64,000 bases of DNA, taken from NCBI RefSeq assembly GCF_965229315.1, contig NZ_CBDDJA010000002.1, positions 744,001 to 808,000 on the forward strand, written 5' to 3'. Both the position numbers and the translations under genes were made by a program. Shown here piece by piece: positions 8,271-17,969 of this stretch (position 1 is its first letter; each line of letters opens with the position of its first letter). Origin of the DNA: Pelomonas sp965229315 (lineage in GTDB: Bacteria > Pseudomonadota > Gammaproteobacteria > Burkholderiales > Burkholderiaceae_C). The notes below the pieces were generated by a model. That model was not told the origin of the DNA. It saw only the letters and a list, made by a program, of their open reading frames with translations, and did not search any database.

Positions 8271-10637
8271 ATGACCCTCGCGCCAGACGCTGCAAGCCTG
8301 CACAGCCCCCTCCTCAAGAACCTCAACCCCGAGCAGCTCGCCGCCGTGACGGCGGAACCCGCGCCCGCGCTGATCCTGGCCGGCGCCGGCTCGGGCAAGA
8401 CCCGGGTGCTGACGACGCGCATCGCCTGGCTGCTGCAGACGGGCCAGGTCAGCCCCAGCGGCATCATGGCCGTCACGTTCACGAACAAGGCGGCCAAGGA
8501 GATGCTGACGCGCCTGTCCACCCTGCTGCCGTTCAACGTGCGCGGCATGTGGATAGGCACCTTCCACGGCCTGTGCAACCGCTTCCTGCGCGCGCACTGG
8601 AAGCTGGCCAACCTGCCGCAGGCCTTCCAGATCCTGGACGCGAGCGACACCACGTCGGCCGTCAAGCGCGTCATCAAGGCGATGAAGCTGGACGAGGAGC
8701 GTTTCGTGCCCAAGCAGGTCGGCTGGTTCATCGCCGGCTGCAAGGAAGAAGCGCAGCGCCCCGGCGACGTGGAGGCGCGCGACGAGCAGACGAGAAAGCT
8801 CGTCGAGATCTACGCCAACTACGACGACCAGTGCCAACGCGAGGGCGTGGTGGATTTCGCCGAACTGATGCTGCGCTCCTACGAGCTGCTGCGCGACAAC
8901 GCGGCCGTGCGCGAGCATTACCAGCAGCGCTTCCGCCACATCCTGGTCGACGAGTTCCAGGACACGAACAAGCTGCAGTACGCGTGGCTGAAGATGTTCG
9001 CCCCGCCCGGTGCCGGCACCGGCCAGAGCCTGCTGGCCGTGGGCGACGACGACCAGAGCATCTACGCCTTCCGTGGCGCGCGCGTGGGCAACATGGCCGA
9101 CTTCGAGCGCGAGTACCGCGTCAAGAAGGTCATCAAGCTGGAGCAGAACTACCGCAGCTTCGGCCACATCCTGGACGCGGCCAACGAACTGATCAGCCGC
9201 AACGCGCAGCGCCTGGGCAAGACGCTGCGCACCGACGCCGGCCAGGGCGACCCCATCCGCGTGCACGAGGCCCCCAGCGACTTCGCCGAGGCGCAGTGGC
9301 TGATCGAGGAAATCCAGGGCCTGCACCGCAGCGGGCTGGACCGGCAGGAGATCGCCATCCTGTACCGCAGCAATGCGCAGTCGCGCGTCATCGAGTCGGC
9401 GCTGTTCAACTCGGGCATCCCGTACCGCGTCTACGGCGGCCTGCGCTTCTTCGAGCGCGCCGAGGTGAAGCACGCGCTGGCCTACCTGCGGCTGCTGGAG
9501 AACCCGAGCGACGACACCAGCTTCCTGCGCGTCGTCAACTTCCCGACCCGCGGCATCGGTGCCAAGACGCTGGAGAACCTGCAGGACGCTGCGCGGGCGA
9601 GTGGCCGCAGCCTGTACCAGAGCGTGGGCGCCATCACCGGCAAGGGCGGTGCCAACCTGCAGGCGTTCACCAATCTCATCGATTCCACACGCCACCTCAC
9701 GCAGGGCATGACGCTGCGCGAAATCATCGAGCAGGTGCTGGACAGCTCGGGCCTGGCGGATTTCTACCGCACCGACAAGGACGGCGCCGAACGGCTGGAG
9801 AACCTGGACGAACTGGTCAATGCGGCCGAGGCCTTCGTCATGCAGGAGGGCTTTGGCAAGAACGCCGTGGGCCTGCCGGGCGATGAAGCGGCGCCCGACC
9901 TGCAGGCTGGCGGCACGCCGGGCGCCGTGCCTGATGCGGAGACTGGCGAGATCATGTCGCCGCTGGTCGCCTTCCTGACGCACGCCTCGCTGGAAGCCGG
10001 CGACAACCAGGCCCAGGCCGGGCAGGACGCGGTGCAGCTGATGACCGTGCATTCGGCCAAGGGCCTGGAGTTCGACGCCGTGTTCATCACCGGGCTGGAG
10101 GAAGGGCTGTTCCCGCACGAGAACGCCATGTCCGACCACGACGGCCTGGAGGAAGAGCGCCGGCTGATGTACGTGGCCATCACGCGGGCGCGCCAGAAGC
10201 TGTCCTTGAGCTTCTGCCAGACGCGCATGCTGCACGGCCAGACGCGGTACCACATCAAGAGCCGCTTCTTCGACGAGCTGCCGGAGGCCTCGCTAAAGTG
10301 GCTGACGCCGCGCAACCAGGGCTTCGGCTCCGGCTTCGCCCGTGAGTACCAGCAGGCCTGGCAGCGCGGCTCGGGCCTGAAGGGCATGGTGGGCGCGGGC
10401 CGCGTGGAGAAGGCGGCCTGGGTGGAGCCGCCCGTGCCGGCGGCGATGAAGCAGAAGGTCTCCAACGAACACGGCGGCCTGCGCGTGGGCAAGGGCGTGT
10501 TCCACAACAAGTTCGGCGAAGGCGTGCTGCTGACGCTGGAAGGCAGCGGCACGGACGCCCGCGCCCAGGTCAACTTCGGCCGCCATGGCACCAAGTGGCT
10601 GGCGCTGTCGGTGGCCAAGCTCACGCCCATCGATTGA
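8271..10637 (+). CDS. uvrD: UvrD/Rep-type superfamily 1 DNA helicase
   Basis: This 788-residue protein has the full set of SF1A helicase motifs: Q-motif LNPEQLAAV, Walker A AGAGSGKT, DEFQDTN (motif II), GDDDQSIYAFRGA (motif III), LEQNYRS (motif IV), VHSAKGLEFD (motif V) and VAITRAR (motif VI). The C-terminal tail ends in a basic Tudor-like segment (GVFHNKFGEGVLL, VNFGRHGTKWL) of the kind that binds RNA polymerase in UvrD/PcrA. The protein unwinds DNA 3 to 5 prime in nucleotide excision and mismatch repair. The UvrD assignment rather than Rep rests on this tail and overall length. It is divergent from the DUF481 gene and is followed after 13 bp by the thioesterase gene. Confidence 0.93.
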   Translation: MTLAPDAASLHSPLLKNLNPEQLAAVTAEPAPALILAGAGSGKTRVLTTRIAWLLQTGQVSPSGIMAVTFTNKAAKEMLTRLSTLLPFNVRGMWIGTFHGLCNRFLRAHWKLANLPQAFQILDASDTTSAVKRVIKAMKLDEERFVPKQVGWFIAGCKEEAQRPGDVEARDEQTRKLVEIYANYDDQCQREGVVDFAELMLRSYELLRDNAAVREHYQQRFRHILVDEFQDTNKLQYAWLKMFAPPGAGTGQSLLAVGDDDQSIYAFRGARVGNMADFEREYRVKKVIKLEQNYRSFGHILDAANELISRNAQRLGKTLRTDAGQGDPIRVHEAPSDFAEAQWLIEEIQGLHRSGLDRQEIAILYRSNAQSRVIESALFNSGIPYRVYGGLRFFERAEVKHALAYLRLLENPSDDTSFLRVVNFPTRGIGAKTLENLQDAARASGRSLYQSVGAITGKGGANLQAFTNLIDSTRHLTQGMTLREIIEQVLDSSGLADFYRTDKDGAERLENLDELVNAAEAFVMQEGFGKNAVGLPGDEAAPDLQAGGTPGAVPDAETGEIMSPLVAFLTHASLEAGDNQAQAGQDAVQLMTVHSAKGLEFDAVFITGLEEGLFPHENAMSDHDGLEEERRLMYVAITRARQKLSLSFCQTRMLHGQTRYHIKSRFFDELPEASLKWLTPRNQGFGSGFAREYQQAWQRGSGLKGMVGAGRVEKAAWVEPPVPAAMKQKVSNEHGGLRVGKGVFHNKFGEGVLLTLEGSGTDARAQVNFGRHGTKWLALSVAKLTPID

Positions 10638-10650
10638 CGCAGAGCCCCGC

Positions 10651-11076
10651 ATGAACACTGTGACGCTTGACGAGATGGCGGCCTTCCTGAAGGCCGAGTT
10701 CCCGCAGACGCGGGTGACGGTGCAGGCCATCGCCGCGGACGAGATCGTCGTCGCCCACGAGATCACCGCGGACGAGCTGCGCCCCGGCGGCACCGTGTCC
10801 GGCCCGGTGATGATGACCGTGGCCGACGTGGCGCTCTACGTGGCCATCCTGGCCCGCATCGGCCTGGTACCGCTGACGGTGACCACCAGCCTGTCCATCA
10901 ACTTCCTGCGCAAGCCCCGCGCCGACCGGCGCATCCTGGGCCGCTGCAAGCTGATGAAGCTGGGCCGGAGCCTGGCCGTGGGCGAGGTCTGGATCCACTC
11001 CGAAGGGGTGGACGAGCCGGTGGCGCATGCGACCGGCACCTATGCCATCCCGCGCGCCACCCCGCCCGGGCGCTGA
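10651..11076 (+). CDS. PaaI-family hotdog thioesterase
   Basis: This 141-residue protein has the hotdog-fold pattern of the PaaI/YbgC superfamily: GGTVSGPVMMTVADVALYVAI (the long helix over the sheet), TTSLSINFLRKP and VGEVWIHSEG. Such enzymes hydrolyse acyl-CoA thioesters; the acyl group here is unknown. The ATG at 10651 was preferred to earlier in-frame codons because it lies just beyond the uvrD stop and gives the usual family length. It is probably co-transcribed with uvrD, with no obvious functional link. Confidence 0.75.
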   Translation: MNTVTLDEMAAFLKAEFPQTRVTVQAIAADEIVVAHEITADELRPGGTVSGPVMMTVADVALYVAILARIGLVPLTVTTSLSINFLRKPRADRRILGRCKLMKLGRSLAVGEVWIHSEGVDEPVAHATGTYAIPRATPPGR

Positions 11077-11190
11077 ACGGCCGGCCCGGCGGGTGCTGCC
11101 GCCGCTGGCCAGTGCCGGGGGGGCCAGCTCGTCACGCCCATCGCAACGCGGCTTCCTCGCGTATTCATCCTCGCCCGCTTGCGCTTGGAA

Positions 11191-12084
11191 TCACGTATCG
11201 CAGGATTGCCGCAGACGGTGCATGAGCATTTCCTGGAACAGCGTTGCCTGCGGCGAAGGGGGTTTGTGGCGGTTGTAGGCCACGTTGATATTGATACTCT
11301 CGCTGGTGACTAGCGGGCGGATTTCCAATTCCGGAATCAGGCCGTCGGAAATTGCGATGGCGTCCACCACCGCGACTTCGCCGGTGGCGCGGCAGAACAG
11401 ACTGGCGATCAGGCCGGAGCGCACCTCCACGCCTTTGTCCAGGTCTTCCAATACATCGCCGTAGACCTTTTCCTCATTCAGACCATACAACTCCTGGAAA
11501 GGAACCGAGATCAGCCGGTGGCCGACGAGGTCGCGAGGATGGATCCGGTCGAGCACCGCCAGCGGATGCCCGGGGGCCATGATGCACACCAGGGGGCAGG
11601 TGAAGCGGGCGTGGACTTCGATGCTCGGGTGATTGATCTCGAAGGTGCTGATGCCGATGTCGACGATCTTGTCGGCGACCACGTCGGTCAGCTGGTTGGG
11701 CAGTGGCAGGATCACCTTGACCCGCAGGTCCGGCGCCTTCTTGATGGTGTCGGCGACGCTCAGGGGCACGACGGTCATGCCCAGGCTCGGCGAAGCGGCG
11801 ACGTACAGGTTGCCCTTGCTCGGGTCGGCCAGCTCCTTCGACAGCGCGTGCACCTTCTCGACGCTGCGCCACAGGTGTTCGACTTCCGCGTACAGCTGCT
11901 TCGCCGCATTGGTAGGCACCAGCCTTCCCTTGGCCAGCTGGAAGAGCTTCAGCCCCGTGCGCTGCTGGGTGTAGCTGAGCATCTTGCTCACCGCCGACTG
12001 GGAGATGTGCAGCAGTTCGGCGGCGCCGGTGATGCTGCCGGTGAGCATGATGGCCCGGAAGACTTCCATCTGGCGCAGGTTCAT
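11191..12084 (-). CDS. LysR-type transcriptional regulator (NocR/OccR-like)
   Basis: This 297-residue protein has an N-terminal winged helix (LRQMEVFRAIMLTGSITGAAELLHISQSAVSKML reads as a LysR HTH). A two-lobed effector domain starts near residue 90 (VAASPSLGMTVVPLSV). The opening residues resemble the NocR/OccR group, which senses opines and related amino-acid conjugates; that similarity is from memory, not a search. The start is well placed behind a GAGGGAGGG ribosome-binding site. It is divergent from the eight-gene TonB/ABC/oxidoreductase locus across 481 bp, the usual arrangement for a LysR activator and its target operon. Confidence 0.85.
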   Translation of the reverse strand: MNLRQMEVFRAIMLTGSITGAAELLHISQSAVSKMLSYTQQRTGLKLFQLAKGRLVPTNAAKQLYAEVEHLWRSVEKVHALSKELADPSKGNLYVAASPSLGMTVVPLSVADTIKKAPDLRVKVILPLPNQLTDVVADKIVDIGISTFEINHPSIEVHARFTCPLVCIMAPGHPLAVLDRIHPRDLVGHRLISVPFQELYGLNEEKVYGDVLEDLDKGVEVRSGLIASLFCRATGEVAVVDAIAISDGLIPELEIRPLVTSESININVAYNRHKPPSPQATLFQEMLMHRLRQSCDT

Positions 12085-12565
12085 GAGCGTTGCACCCTCC
12101 CTCGATGGCGCTGCAGCGGCATGCCACACGCGCGCCGCTGCCCAAGGATACGGATTCCCTGGCCCGGGTGGCGTGGGGCTGCCCTGCGCACCATGGCAGG
12201 CCTGGCGGTCGTGGATCGCCGGGCACCGCGCGGCCGGGCGAGACCGCAGTTCAAACGGGCCTGCGGTGAAGGTACATGGCAACCGCTCGGCGCGCGTCCC
12301 CAGCGCGCGGTTTGCGATATGTGTTCAGGGTACATGCAAATGCCGAAATCTACTTACGGAGAAAAGGTGAGGGCTGACCGTCAAAAAGTCAGTTTCCTCC
12401 GGTGGAGATTGGAATTACCTTTCTCGTCCCGGGCCGCCTTCATTTTGCAGCAGGCCCGGTAATTCAAGATCGGCTGGCTCCTGCGCGCTCCCGCACTGAA
12501 TCGACGTCGGTTTCCAATCGGCACTCGCCGGTGAAGGGTTCCAGCCCCAAAACAAGGTATTGAAA
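12085..12565. promoter_or_regulatory. 481-bp divergent control region between the LysR gene and the TonB operon
   Basis: No gene is supported here. The half nearest the TonB gene (12320-12460) is visibly richer in A and T than its surroundings, as expected for promoters. A near repeat, GGTACATGGCAA (12271-12282) and GGTACATGCAA (12329-12339), occurs 58 bp apart. It could be part of a regulator-binding array, but this is weak. An AAGG ribosome-binding site (12554-12557) precedes the TonB receptor ATG at 12566. Confidence 0.45.
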
Positions 12566-14956
12566 ATGCAGCCAGGCAATAGATTCGCGATGCAGCGTCT
12601 CGCGCTCGCCCTCCTCAGCATCAGTGGCGCCGGTGGCGCCTGGGCCGCCGACGCCCCCGAGACGATCAGCACCGTCGTCGTCACCGGCACCCGGGCCGAG
12701 AACCGCACTGCGGCGGAGTCGCTGCAGCCGATCAAGGTGATCTCCGCCAAGGACCTGGAGCAGAGCGGCAGCAGCGAACTGGGCGAGTCGCTGTCGCGCC
12801 TCGTGCCCTCGCTGAACTTCCCGCGCCCGGCGAGTTCCGGTTTCACCGGCATCATCCGCCCGGCACAGATGCGCGGCCTCGGGCCGGACCAGGTGCTCGT
12901 GCTGGTCAACGGCAAGCGCCGCCACACCAGCGCCTTCCTCAACACCAACGTCACCCAGGGCCGGGGCTCGGCGCCGGTGGACCTGAACACCATCCCCATC
13001 TCCGCCATCGACCACGTCGAGGTGCTCAGCGACGGCGCGTCGGCGCGTTACGGGTCGGACGCCATCGCCGGCGTGATCAACATCATCCTGAAGAACGAGG
13101 CGGCCGGCGGGCAGCTCACGGCCAGCCTGGGGCAGTCCAACGAGGGAGACGGCATCCGCCGCCACATCGACGGCGACGCCGGCTTCTCCTTCCTCGGCCG
13201 CGGCAAGCTGCACGCGAGCTTCGAAGCCAACGCCAACGACTTCACCAACCGCGCGGGCCTGGACCTGCGCAACGTCGGTGCACCGGGCTATGGCACGACC
13301 ACCTACCGGCTGGGCGACCCCGACGTGAAGAACGTCAAGCTGCAATTGAACGGCGACTATGCGTTCAGCGACAGCCTGAGCGCCTACGGCTTCGTGTCGT
13401 ACAACCGCGCCGAGGGCGACACCTGGGACGCCTTCCGCAACGGCCGCGCCTCCACCTACGACGCGCAGGCCTATCCCGACGGCTACCGGCCGCGGCTGAA
13501 CGCGCAGAGCGAGGACCGCGCGTTCGTGCTGGGCCTCAAGGGCAGCCTGGCGGCCGGCTGGAAATGGGACGCCAGCCTCGACTACGGCCAGAACGTGATC
13601 GACTTCTCGACGCGTGATTCGCTCAACCGCTACCTGTTCCGCGACACCGGCAGCCGGCAGAAGGACTTCGACGACGGCACGCTCAAGAGCAGCCTGGCGG
13701 TGTACCAGTTCGGCCTGAGCAACTCGCTGGCCGTGCCCGGGCTGGCCAACCCGGTCTCGGTGGCGACGGGCGTGGAGGTCCAGCACCAGACCTACCAGGA
13801 GAGCGCTGGCGAAGCGGCCTCCTACTACGGCACGGGCGTGGAGGGTTTCTCCGGCTTCAAGCCGGGCGACACCGGCAACTTCCAGCGCGACCTGGTGGGC
13901 GTGTACCTGGACCTGGAGACCAACTTCACCAAGGCGTGGCGAGCTTCGCTGGCCGTGCGCCATGACCGCTACAGCGACTTCGGCGGCGCCACCACCGGCT
14001 CCGCGTCCACGCGCTACGACTTCACGCCGCAGGTGGCCGTGCGCGGCAGCGTCTCCACGGGCTTTCGCGCGCCGGCGCTGGCGCAGCAGCACTATGCGGC
14101 GACGTCCAGTGCGCTCAACACGACCATCAACGCCTTCCAGGACCAGCGCACCGCGCCCGTGAACGACCCGGTCGCACGCCTGTTCGGCGCCGAGGACCTG
14201 AAGGCCGAGAAGTCGCAGAACATCAGCGCCGGCCTGGTGCTGCAGCCCACCCAGGCGCTCAGCGCCACCATCGACGCCTACCGCATCACCATCGATGACC
14301 GCATCACGCTGTCCAGCACGCTGGACGTGCAGAACACCGCGGCGCAGAACTACCTGGTGGCCAACGGCATCCCCAGGGGCCTGTACCAGTCGATCCGCTA
14401 CTTCACCAATGCCGTGGACACGACGACGACCGGCGTCGATGCGGTGGTCCAGTACCGCTATCGCTTCGAGCATGGCGGCCGCATGAGCAACTCGCTGGGC
14501 TACTCGTATGCCCGCACCCGTGTGACCGATGTGAAGCCCAACCCGGCGGTGCTCAGCCAGAACGGCCTGACGCTGCTGCGCATCGACCGCCGCGACCAGT
14601 ACGGCGTGCTCACCGACAGCACGCCGCGCAGCAAGCTGTCGCTGGCCACCGACTACGGCCTCGGCCCCTGGGGCGTGCACGGCAACCTCGTGCGCTACGG
14701 CAAGTTCGTCGCCATCAGCAACTCCGGGCCCACGCTGGACCAGACCTACCGCGCCAAGTGGGTGCTCGACCTGTCGGCCAGCTACCGCGGCGAGAACTGG
14801 GAGTTCACCGTCGGCAGCGACAACATCGCCGACGTCTACCCGGACAAGCGCAACGCGCTGAACAACCCGGGTGACCAGAACGTCAGGTACATCTCCTACT
14901 CGCCGTTCGGCATCAATGGCGCCTTCTACTACGCCAAGGCCAGCTACCAATGGTGA
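12566..14956 (+). CDS. TonB-dependent outer-membrane receptor
   Basis: This 796-residue protein has a signal peptide (LALALLSISGAGGAWA, cleavage near residue 26). The TonB-box-like TISTVVVTGTR and the plug domain follow (VLVLVNGKRRHTSA, IDHVEVLSDGASARYGSDAIAGVINI). A 22-strand barrel ends in YAKASYQW with a terminal aromatic. It imports a scarce or bulky ligand across the outer membrane using TonB energy. The locus carries an amino-acid-type ABC importer and catabolic enzymes rather than siderophore genes, so an organic nutrient (peptide, opine or amino-acid conjugate) is more likely than iron. The ATG at 12566 has an AAGG site upstream; the next gene begins inside its last codons. Confidence 0.9.
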   Translation: MQPGNRFAMQRLALALLSISGAGGAWAADAPETISTVVVTGTRAENRTAAESLQPIKVISAKDLEQSGSSELGESLSRLVPSLNFPRPASSGFTGIIRPAQMRGLGPDQVLVLVNGKRRHTSAFLNTNVTQGRGSAPVDLNTIPISAIDHVEVLSDGASARYGSDAIAGVINIILKNEAAGGQLTASLGQSNEGDGIRRHIDGDAGFSFLGRGKLHASFEANANDFTNRAGLDLRNVGAPGYGTTTYRLGDPDVKNVKLQLNGDYAFSDSLSAYGFVSYNRAEGDTWDAFRNGRASTYDAQAYPDGYRPRLNAQSEDRAFVLGLKGSLAAGWKWDASLDYGQNVIDFSTRDSLNRYLFRDTGSRQKDFDDGTLKSSLAVYQFGLSNSLAVPGLANPVSVATGVEVQHQTYQESAGEAASYYGTGVEGFSGFKPGDTGNFQRDLVGVYLDLETNFTKAWRASLAVRHDRYSDFGGATTGSASTRYDFTPQVAVRGSVSTGFRAPALAQQHYAATSSALNTTINAFQDQRTAPVNDPVARLFGAEDLKAEKSQNISAGLVLQPTQALSATIDAYRITIDDRITLSSTLDVQNTAAQNYLVANGIPRGLYQSIRYFTNAVDTTTTGVDAVVQYRYRFEHGGRMSNSLGYSYARTRVTDVKPNPAVLSQNGLTLLRIDRRDQYGVLTDSTPRSKLSLATDYGLGPWGVHGNLVRYGKFVAISNSGPTLDQTYRAKWVLDLSASYRGENWEFTVGSDNIADVYPDKRNALNNPGDQNVRYISYSPFGINGAFYYAKASYQW

Positions 14957-16542
14957 AAGGCTGGGCGCTCGGCCTGGCTGGCGCCCTCGCGCTGGCCCTG
15001 AGCTTCGGCGCCCAGGCCGGGCCGGTGCTGCAGCGCATCGCCGCCAAGGGCGTGCTCAACGTCTGCACCAACGTCGAGAACCGGCCGTTCGCGTACCTCA
15101 GCCCCAGCGGTGAGGCGCGCGGCTTCAACATCGACCTGGCGGAGGACATCCGCCAGCGCCTGTCGCTCGAACTCGGCCAGCCGCTGCGGCGGGACACCAT
15201 TCCCACCAGTGGCGCCAACCGCGTGGTGTTCCTCGACCAGGGCAAGTGCGACCTGATCATCACCGGCTTCAGCGTGACCGCCGAGCGCCGGCGCCTGGTG
15301 GATTTCGTCACGCCCAACTTCTACAGCTCCGGCGCCGTGCTGCTCGCCCGCCGCGACAACCCGCCGGCCAGCTGGGACACCCTGCGCGGGCAGGCGGTGT
15401 GCAGCAGCCACGGCTCGACCTACAACCAGGCTGTCGCCGAGCGCTACGGCGTGCGCATCCTGGCCTTCGCCGGCCTCACCGAGAGCGCCCAGGCGATGCG
15501 CGACGGCCGCTGCGTGGGCCAGGTGATGGACGAGGCCGTGGCCCGGCTGCGCCTGAATGATTCGGCGCAGTGGTCGGACTTCGCCATCGTGCTGCCGCCC
15601 ATCTTCGAGGCGCCCTGGAGCATGGCGATCGCCCACGGCGACCCCGAGCTGCGCGCGCTGCTGGACGGCTATGCGCGGCGCTGGCGCAGCGAAGGGCTGC
15701 TGGAGCGCCTGGAGTCGCGCTACGGCCTGCCGCACAAGCCGGTGCTGCAGGCGCCGGATGCGCCGCGCGGCGGGCTCGACGACCAGGGCGTGCCGCGCGT
15801 GCTGCACCAGGTGACGGACGCCTTCGCGCAGCTCTACCAGCGCAGCGGCTGGAACTTCAGCGTCTTCTACGACGGCTGGTCGGCCGGGCTGTTCTTCGGC
15901 GGCGTGCTCACCACGCTGCGCCTGGCGCTGCTGTGCATGGCGGTCTCCTGCGTCATCGGCCTGGCCGGCGCATTGGCCACGCGCGGCCCGCGCCCGCTGC
16001 GCTGGCTGGTGCTGGGCTATGTCGAGCTGCTGCGCAACACGCCGACGCTGGCGCAGCTGTACTTCCTGTATTTCGGCGTCGGCTCGCTGCTGCGCCATGC
16101 CCAGCCCGGTGCCGTGCCGCCCTGGTATGCCGATGCCTTCCCGCTCGCGGCGCTGTGCATCAGCCTGCACTACGGTGCGTTCGCCGTCGAGGTCTTTCGC
16201 GCCGGCTTCCATGCCGTGCCGCAGGCCACCCGCGAGGCCGCGCTGGCGCTGGGCTATGGGCGCTGGGGCCGGCTGCGCCACGTCGAGCTGCCGCTGGCCC
16301 TGCGCGCCAGCCTGCCGGCGCTGGGCAACAACCTGGTGCAGCTGATCAAAGGCACGTCCATCGCCTATGCCGTGGCGGTGCCCGAGGTGCTCTACAGCGC
16401 GCAGGAGATCTGGAGTGACCGCAACAACGTGCTGGAGATGATGCTGCTGGTGCTGCTGACCTACCTGGGCCTCATGGCGCTGCTGGTCGCGGGCCTGTCG
16501 CGCCTGGAGCGCCGCCTCAAGCTGCCGGGGGTGGGTCTGTGA
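14950..16542 (+). CDS. Amino-acid ABC transporter: solute-binding protein fused to permease
   Basis: This 530-residue protein has a signal peptide (LALAGALALALSFGAQA) and a family 3 periplasmic binding domain at residues 25-270 (GVLNVCTNVENRPFAYLSP, CDLIITGFSVTAERR, FVTPNFYSSGAVLLAR). A HisM/GlnP-type permease with several membrane helices occupies residues 310-530, including the EAA-loop region REAALALGYGRWGRLRHVELP. Fusing binding protein to permease tethers the receptor to the channel; it is known but less common than separate genes. The ATG lies within the last 7 bp of the TonB receptor gene (a GTG at 14953 is the alternative). It works with the permease and ATPase that follow. Confidence 0.88.
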   Translation: MVKGWALGLAGALALALSFGAQAGPVLQRIAAKGVLNVCTNVENRPFAYLSPSGEARGFNIDLAEDIRQRLSLELGQPLRRDTIPTSGANRVVFLDQGKCDLIITGFSVTAERRRLVDFVTPNFYSSGAVLLARRDNPPASWDTLRGQAVCSSHGSTYNQAVAERYGVRILAFAGLTESAQAMRDGRCVGQVMDEAVARLRLNDSAQWSDFAIVLPPIFEAPWSMAIAHGDPELRALLDGYARRWRSEGLLERLESRYGLPHKPVLQAPDAPRGGLDDQGVPRVLHQVTDAFAQLYQRSGWNFSVFYDGWSAGLFFGGVLTTLRLALLCMAVSCVIGLAGALATRGPRPLRWLVLGYVELLRNTPTLAQLYFLYFGVGSLLRHAQPGAVPPWYADAFPLAALCISLHYGAFAVEVFRAGFHAVPQATREAALALGYGRWGRLRHVELPLALRASLPALGNNLVQLIKGTSIAYAVAVPEVLYSAQEIWSDRNNVLEMMLLVLLTYLGLMALLVAGLSRLERRLKLPGVGL

Positions 16543-17213
16543 ACGTCATCGACACGCTGCTGCCCTGGCTGCCGCTGATGGGCCGCGGGCTGCTCGTCAA
16601 CCTCGGCATGGGCGCGCTGGCCATGGCGCTGGCCTGCGTGCTCGGTACGCTGCTGGGCGCGGCCCAGCTGGCACCGTCGGCGGCCGTCAGCCGCCCGGCG
16701 AGCTGGCTCACGCAACTGCTGCGCAACGCGCCGTGGTTGGTGGTGATGTTCTTCGTCATGCAGTCGCTGCCCTACGAGCTGCCGGTCGGCAACGGCTGGC
16801 CGTTTCCGGCCTGGCTCAAGGCGGTGCTGGCCCTGACGCTGCCGGCCACCGGCAACTTCGCCGAGATCGTCCGCGGCGGGCTGCGCGCCGTGCCGCTGGC
16901 GCAGTGGGAGGCCGCCACGGCGCTGGGCTACAGCCGCGCCGCGCGCCTGTGGCGGGTGATCCTGCCGCAGGCCACGCGGCTGATGCTGCCGCCGGCGATG
17001 GGCCTGTATTGCGTCGTCACCATGTCCACTGCGCTGGGCAGCCTGGTGGGCGTCAGCGAGGGCTTGAGCGTGGCCCGCGAGGTGCTGGCCGCCGAGGCGC
17101 GCACCGAGCTGCTGCTGCCGGTGTACGGCGTCGTGCTGCTGGCGTTCTTCCTCTACATCTTTCCCATTTCCATGCTGGCGCGCGCCCTGGAGCGCCGCCA
17201 CGCAGGCAGGTAG
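16539..17213 (+). CDS. Amino-acid ABC transporter permease
   Basis: This 224-residue membrane protein of the HisM/GlnP/OccM type has about five hydrophobic segments and the EAA loop WEAATALGYSRAARLWRVILPQ, which contacts the ATPase. The GTG start at 16539 overlaps the stop of the SBP-permease fusion (GTGA). It probably pairs with the permease half of that fusion to form a heterodimeric channel for a polar amino acid or related compound. Confidence 0.88.
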   Translation: MNVIDTLLPWLPLMGRGLLVNLGMGALAMALACVLGTLLGAAQLAPSAAVSRPASWLTQLLRNAPWLVVMFFVMQSLPYELPVGNGWPFPAWLKAVLALTLPATGNFAEIVRGGLRAVPLAQWEAATALGYSRAARLWRVILPQATRLMLPPAMGLYCVVTMSTALGSLVGVSEGLSVAREVLAAEARTELLLPVYGVVLLAFFLYIFPISMLARALERRHAGR

Positions 17214-17219
17214 TCGCCC

Positions 17220-17969
17220 GTGAAAATCCGTGACCTCGAATCCCCGTTCATCGAACTGCGGGACGTGCGCAAGTCCTTCGGCACCACGGCCGTGCTCAAC
17301 GGCGTGGACCTGGCCGTGGGGCGTTCCGAAGTGGCCTGCATCATCGGCCCGTCCGGCTCCGGCAAGAGCACGGTGCTGCGTTGCATCAACGCGTTGACGC
17401 GCATCGACGGCGGCAGCGTGCGGGTCGGCGACACCCGTGTCGATGACCCGCGGCTGGACACGCAGGCCCTGCACCGCCGCGTGGGCATCGTGTTCCAGGG
17501 CTACAACCTGTTCCCGCACCGCACGGTGCTGCAGAACGTGATGATGGCGCCCATCCAGGTGCTGGGCCGCGAGCGCGGCGAGGTCCAGGCGCAGGCCCGC
17601 GCGCTGCTGGCCCAGGTGCACCTGGCCGGCAAGGAGAACGCCTATCCCGGTGAGCTGTCCGGCGGCCAGCAGCAGCGCGTGGCCATCGCGCGCAGCCTGT
17701 GCATGCAGCCGGAGGTGATGCTGTTCGACGAGGTCACCGCGGCACTGGACCCCGAGACGGTCAAGGAAGTGCTCGGCGTGATCCAGGAGATCGCCGCCGA
17801 CGGCATGACCTGCCTGCTCGTCACCCACGAGATGCGCTTCGCCCGCGAGGTGGCCGACTACCTGTACTTCATGGACCAGGGCCGGGTGGTGGAGCATGGC
17901 GTCGCGAAGGACGTCTTCAACGCCCCGGTCGATGCCCGCACGCGCGCCTTCCTGGACAAGGTGCTGTGA
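17220..17969 (+). CDS. Amino-acid ABC transporter ATP-binding protein
   Basis: This 249-residue GlnQ/HisP-type ATPase has Walker A GPSGSGKST, Q-loop FQGYNLFPH, signature LSGGQQQR, Walker B VMLFDEVTAALDP and switch His VTHEMRFA. It energises the two permease domains encoded upstream. The GTG start at 17220 lies 6 bp after the permease stop, and the next gene begins at its stop codon (GTGA), so the transporter is coupled to the catabolic genes that follow. Confidence 0.92.
   Translation: MKIRDLESPFIELRDVRKSFGTTAVLNGVDLAVGRSEVACIIGPSGSGKSTVLRCINALTRIDGGSVRVGDTRVDDPRLDTQALHRRVGIVFQGYNLFPHRTVLQNVMMAPIQVLGRERGEVQAQARALLAQVHLAGKENAYPGELSGGQQQRVAIARSLCMQPEVMLFDEVTAALDPETVKEVLGVIQEIAADGMTCLLVTHEMRFAREVADYLYFMDQGRVVEHGVAKDVFNAPVDARTRAFLDKVL

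Noticed and set aside
12560..12565. TTG start two codons before the TonB receptor ATG
   Set aside because: The ATG at 12566 has better spacing from AAGG and gives the same signal peptide.
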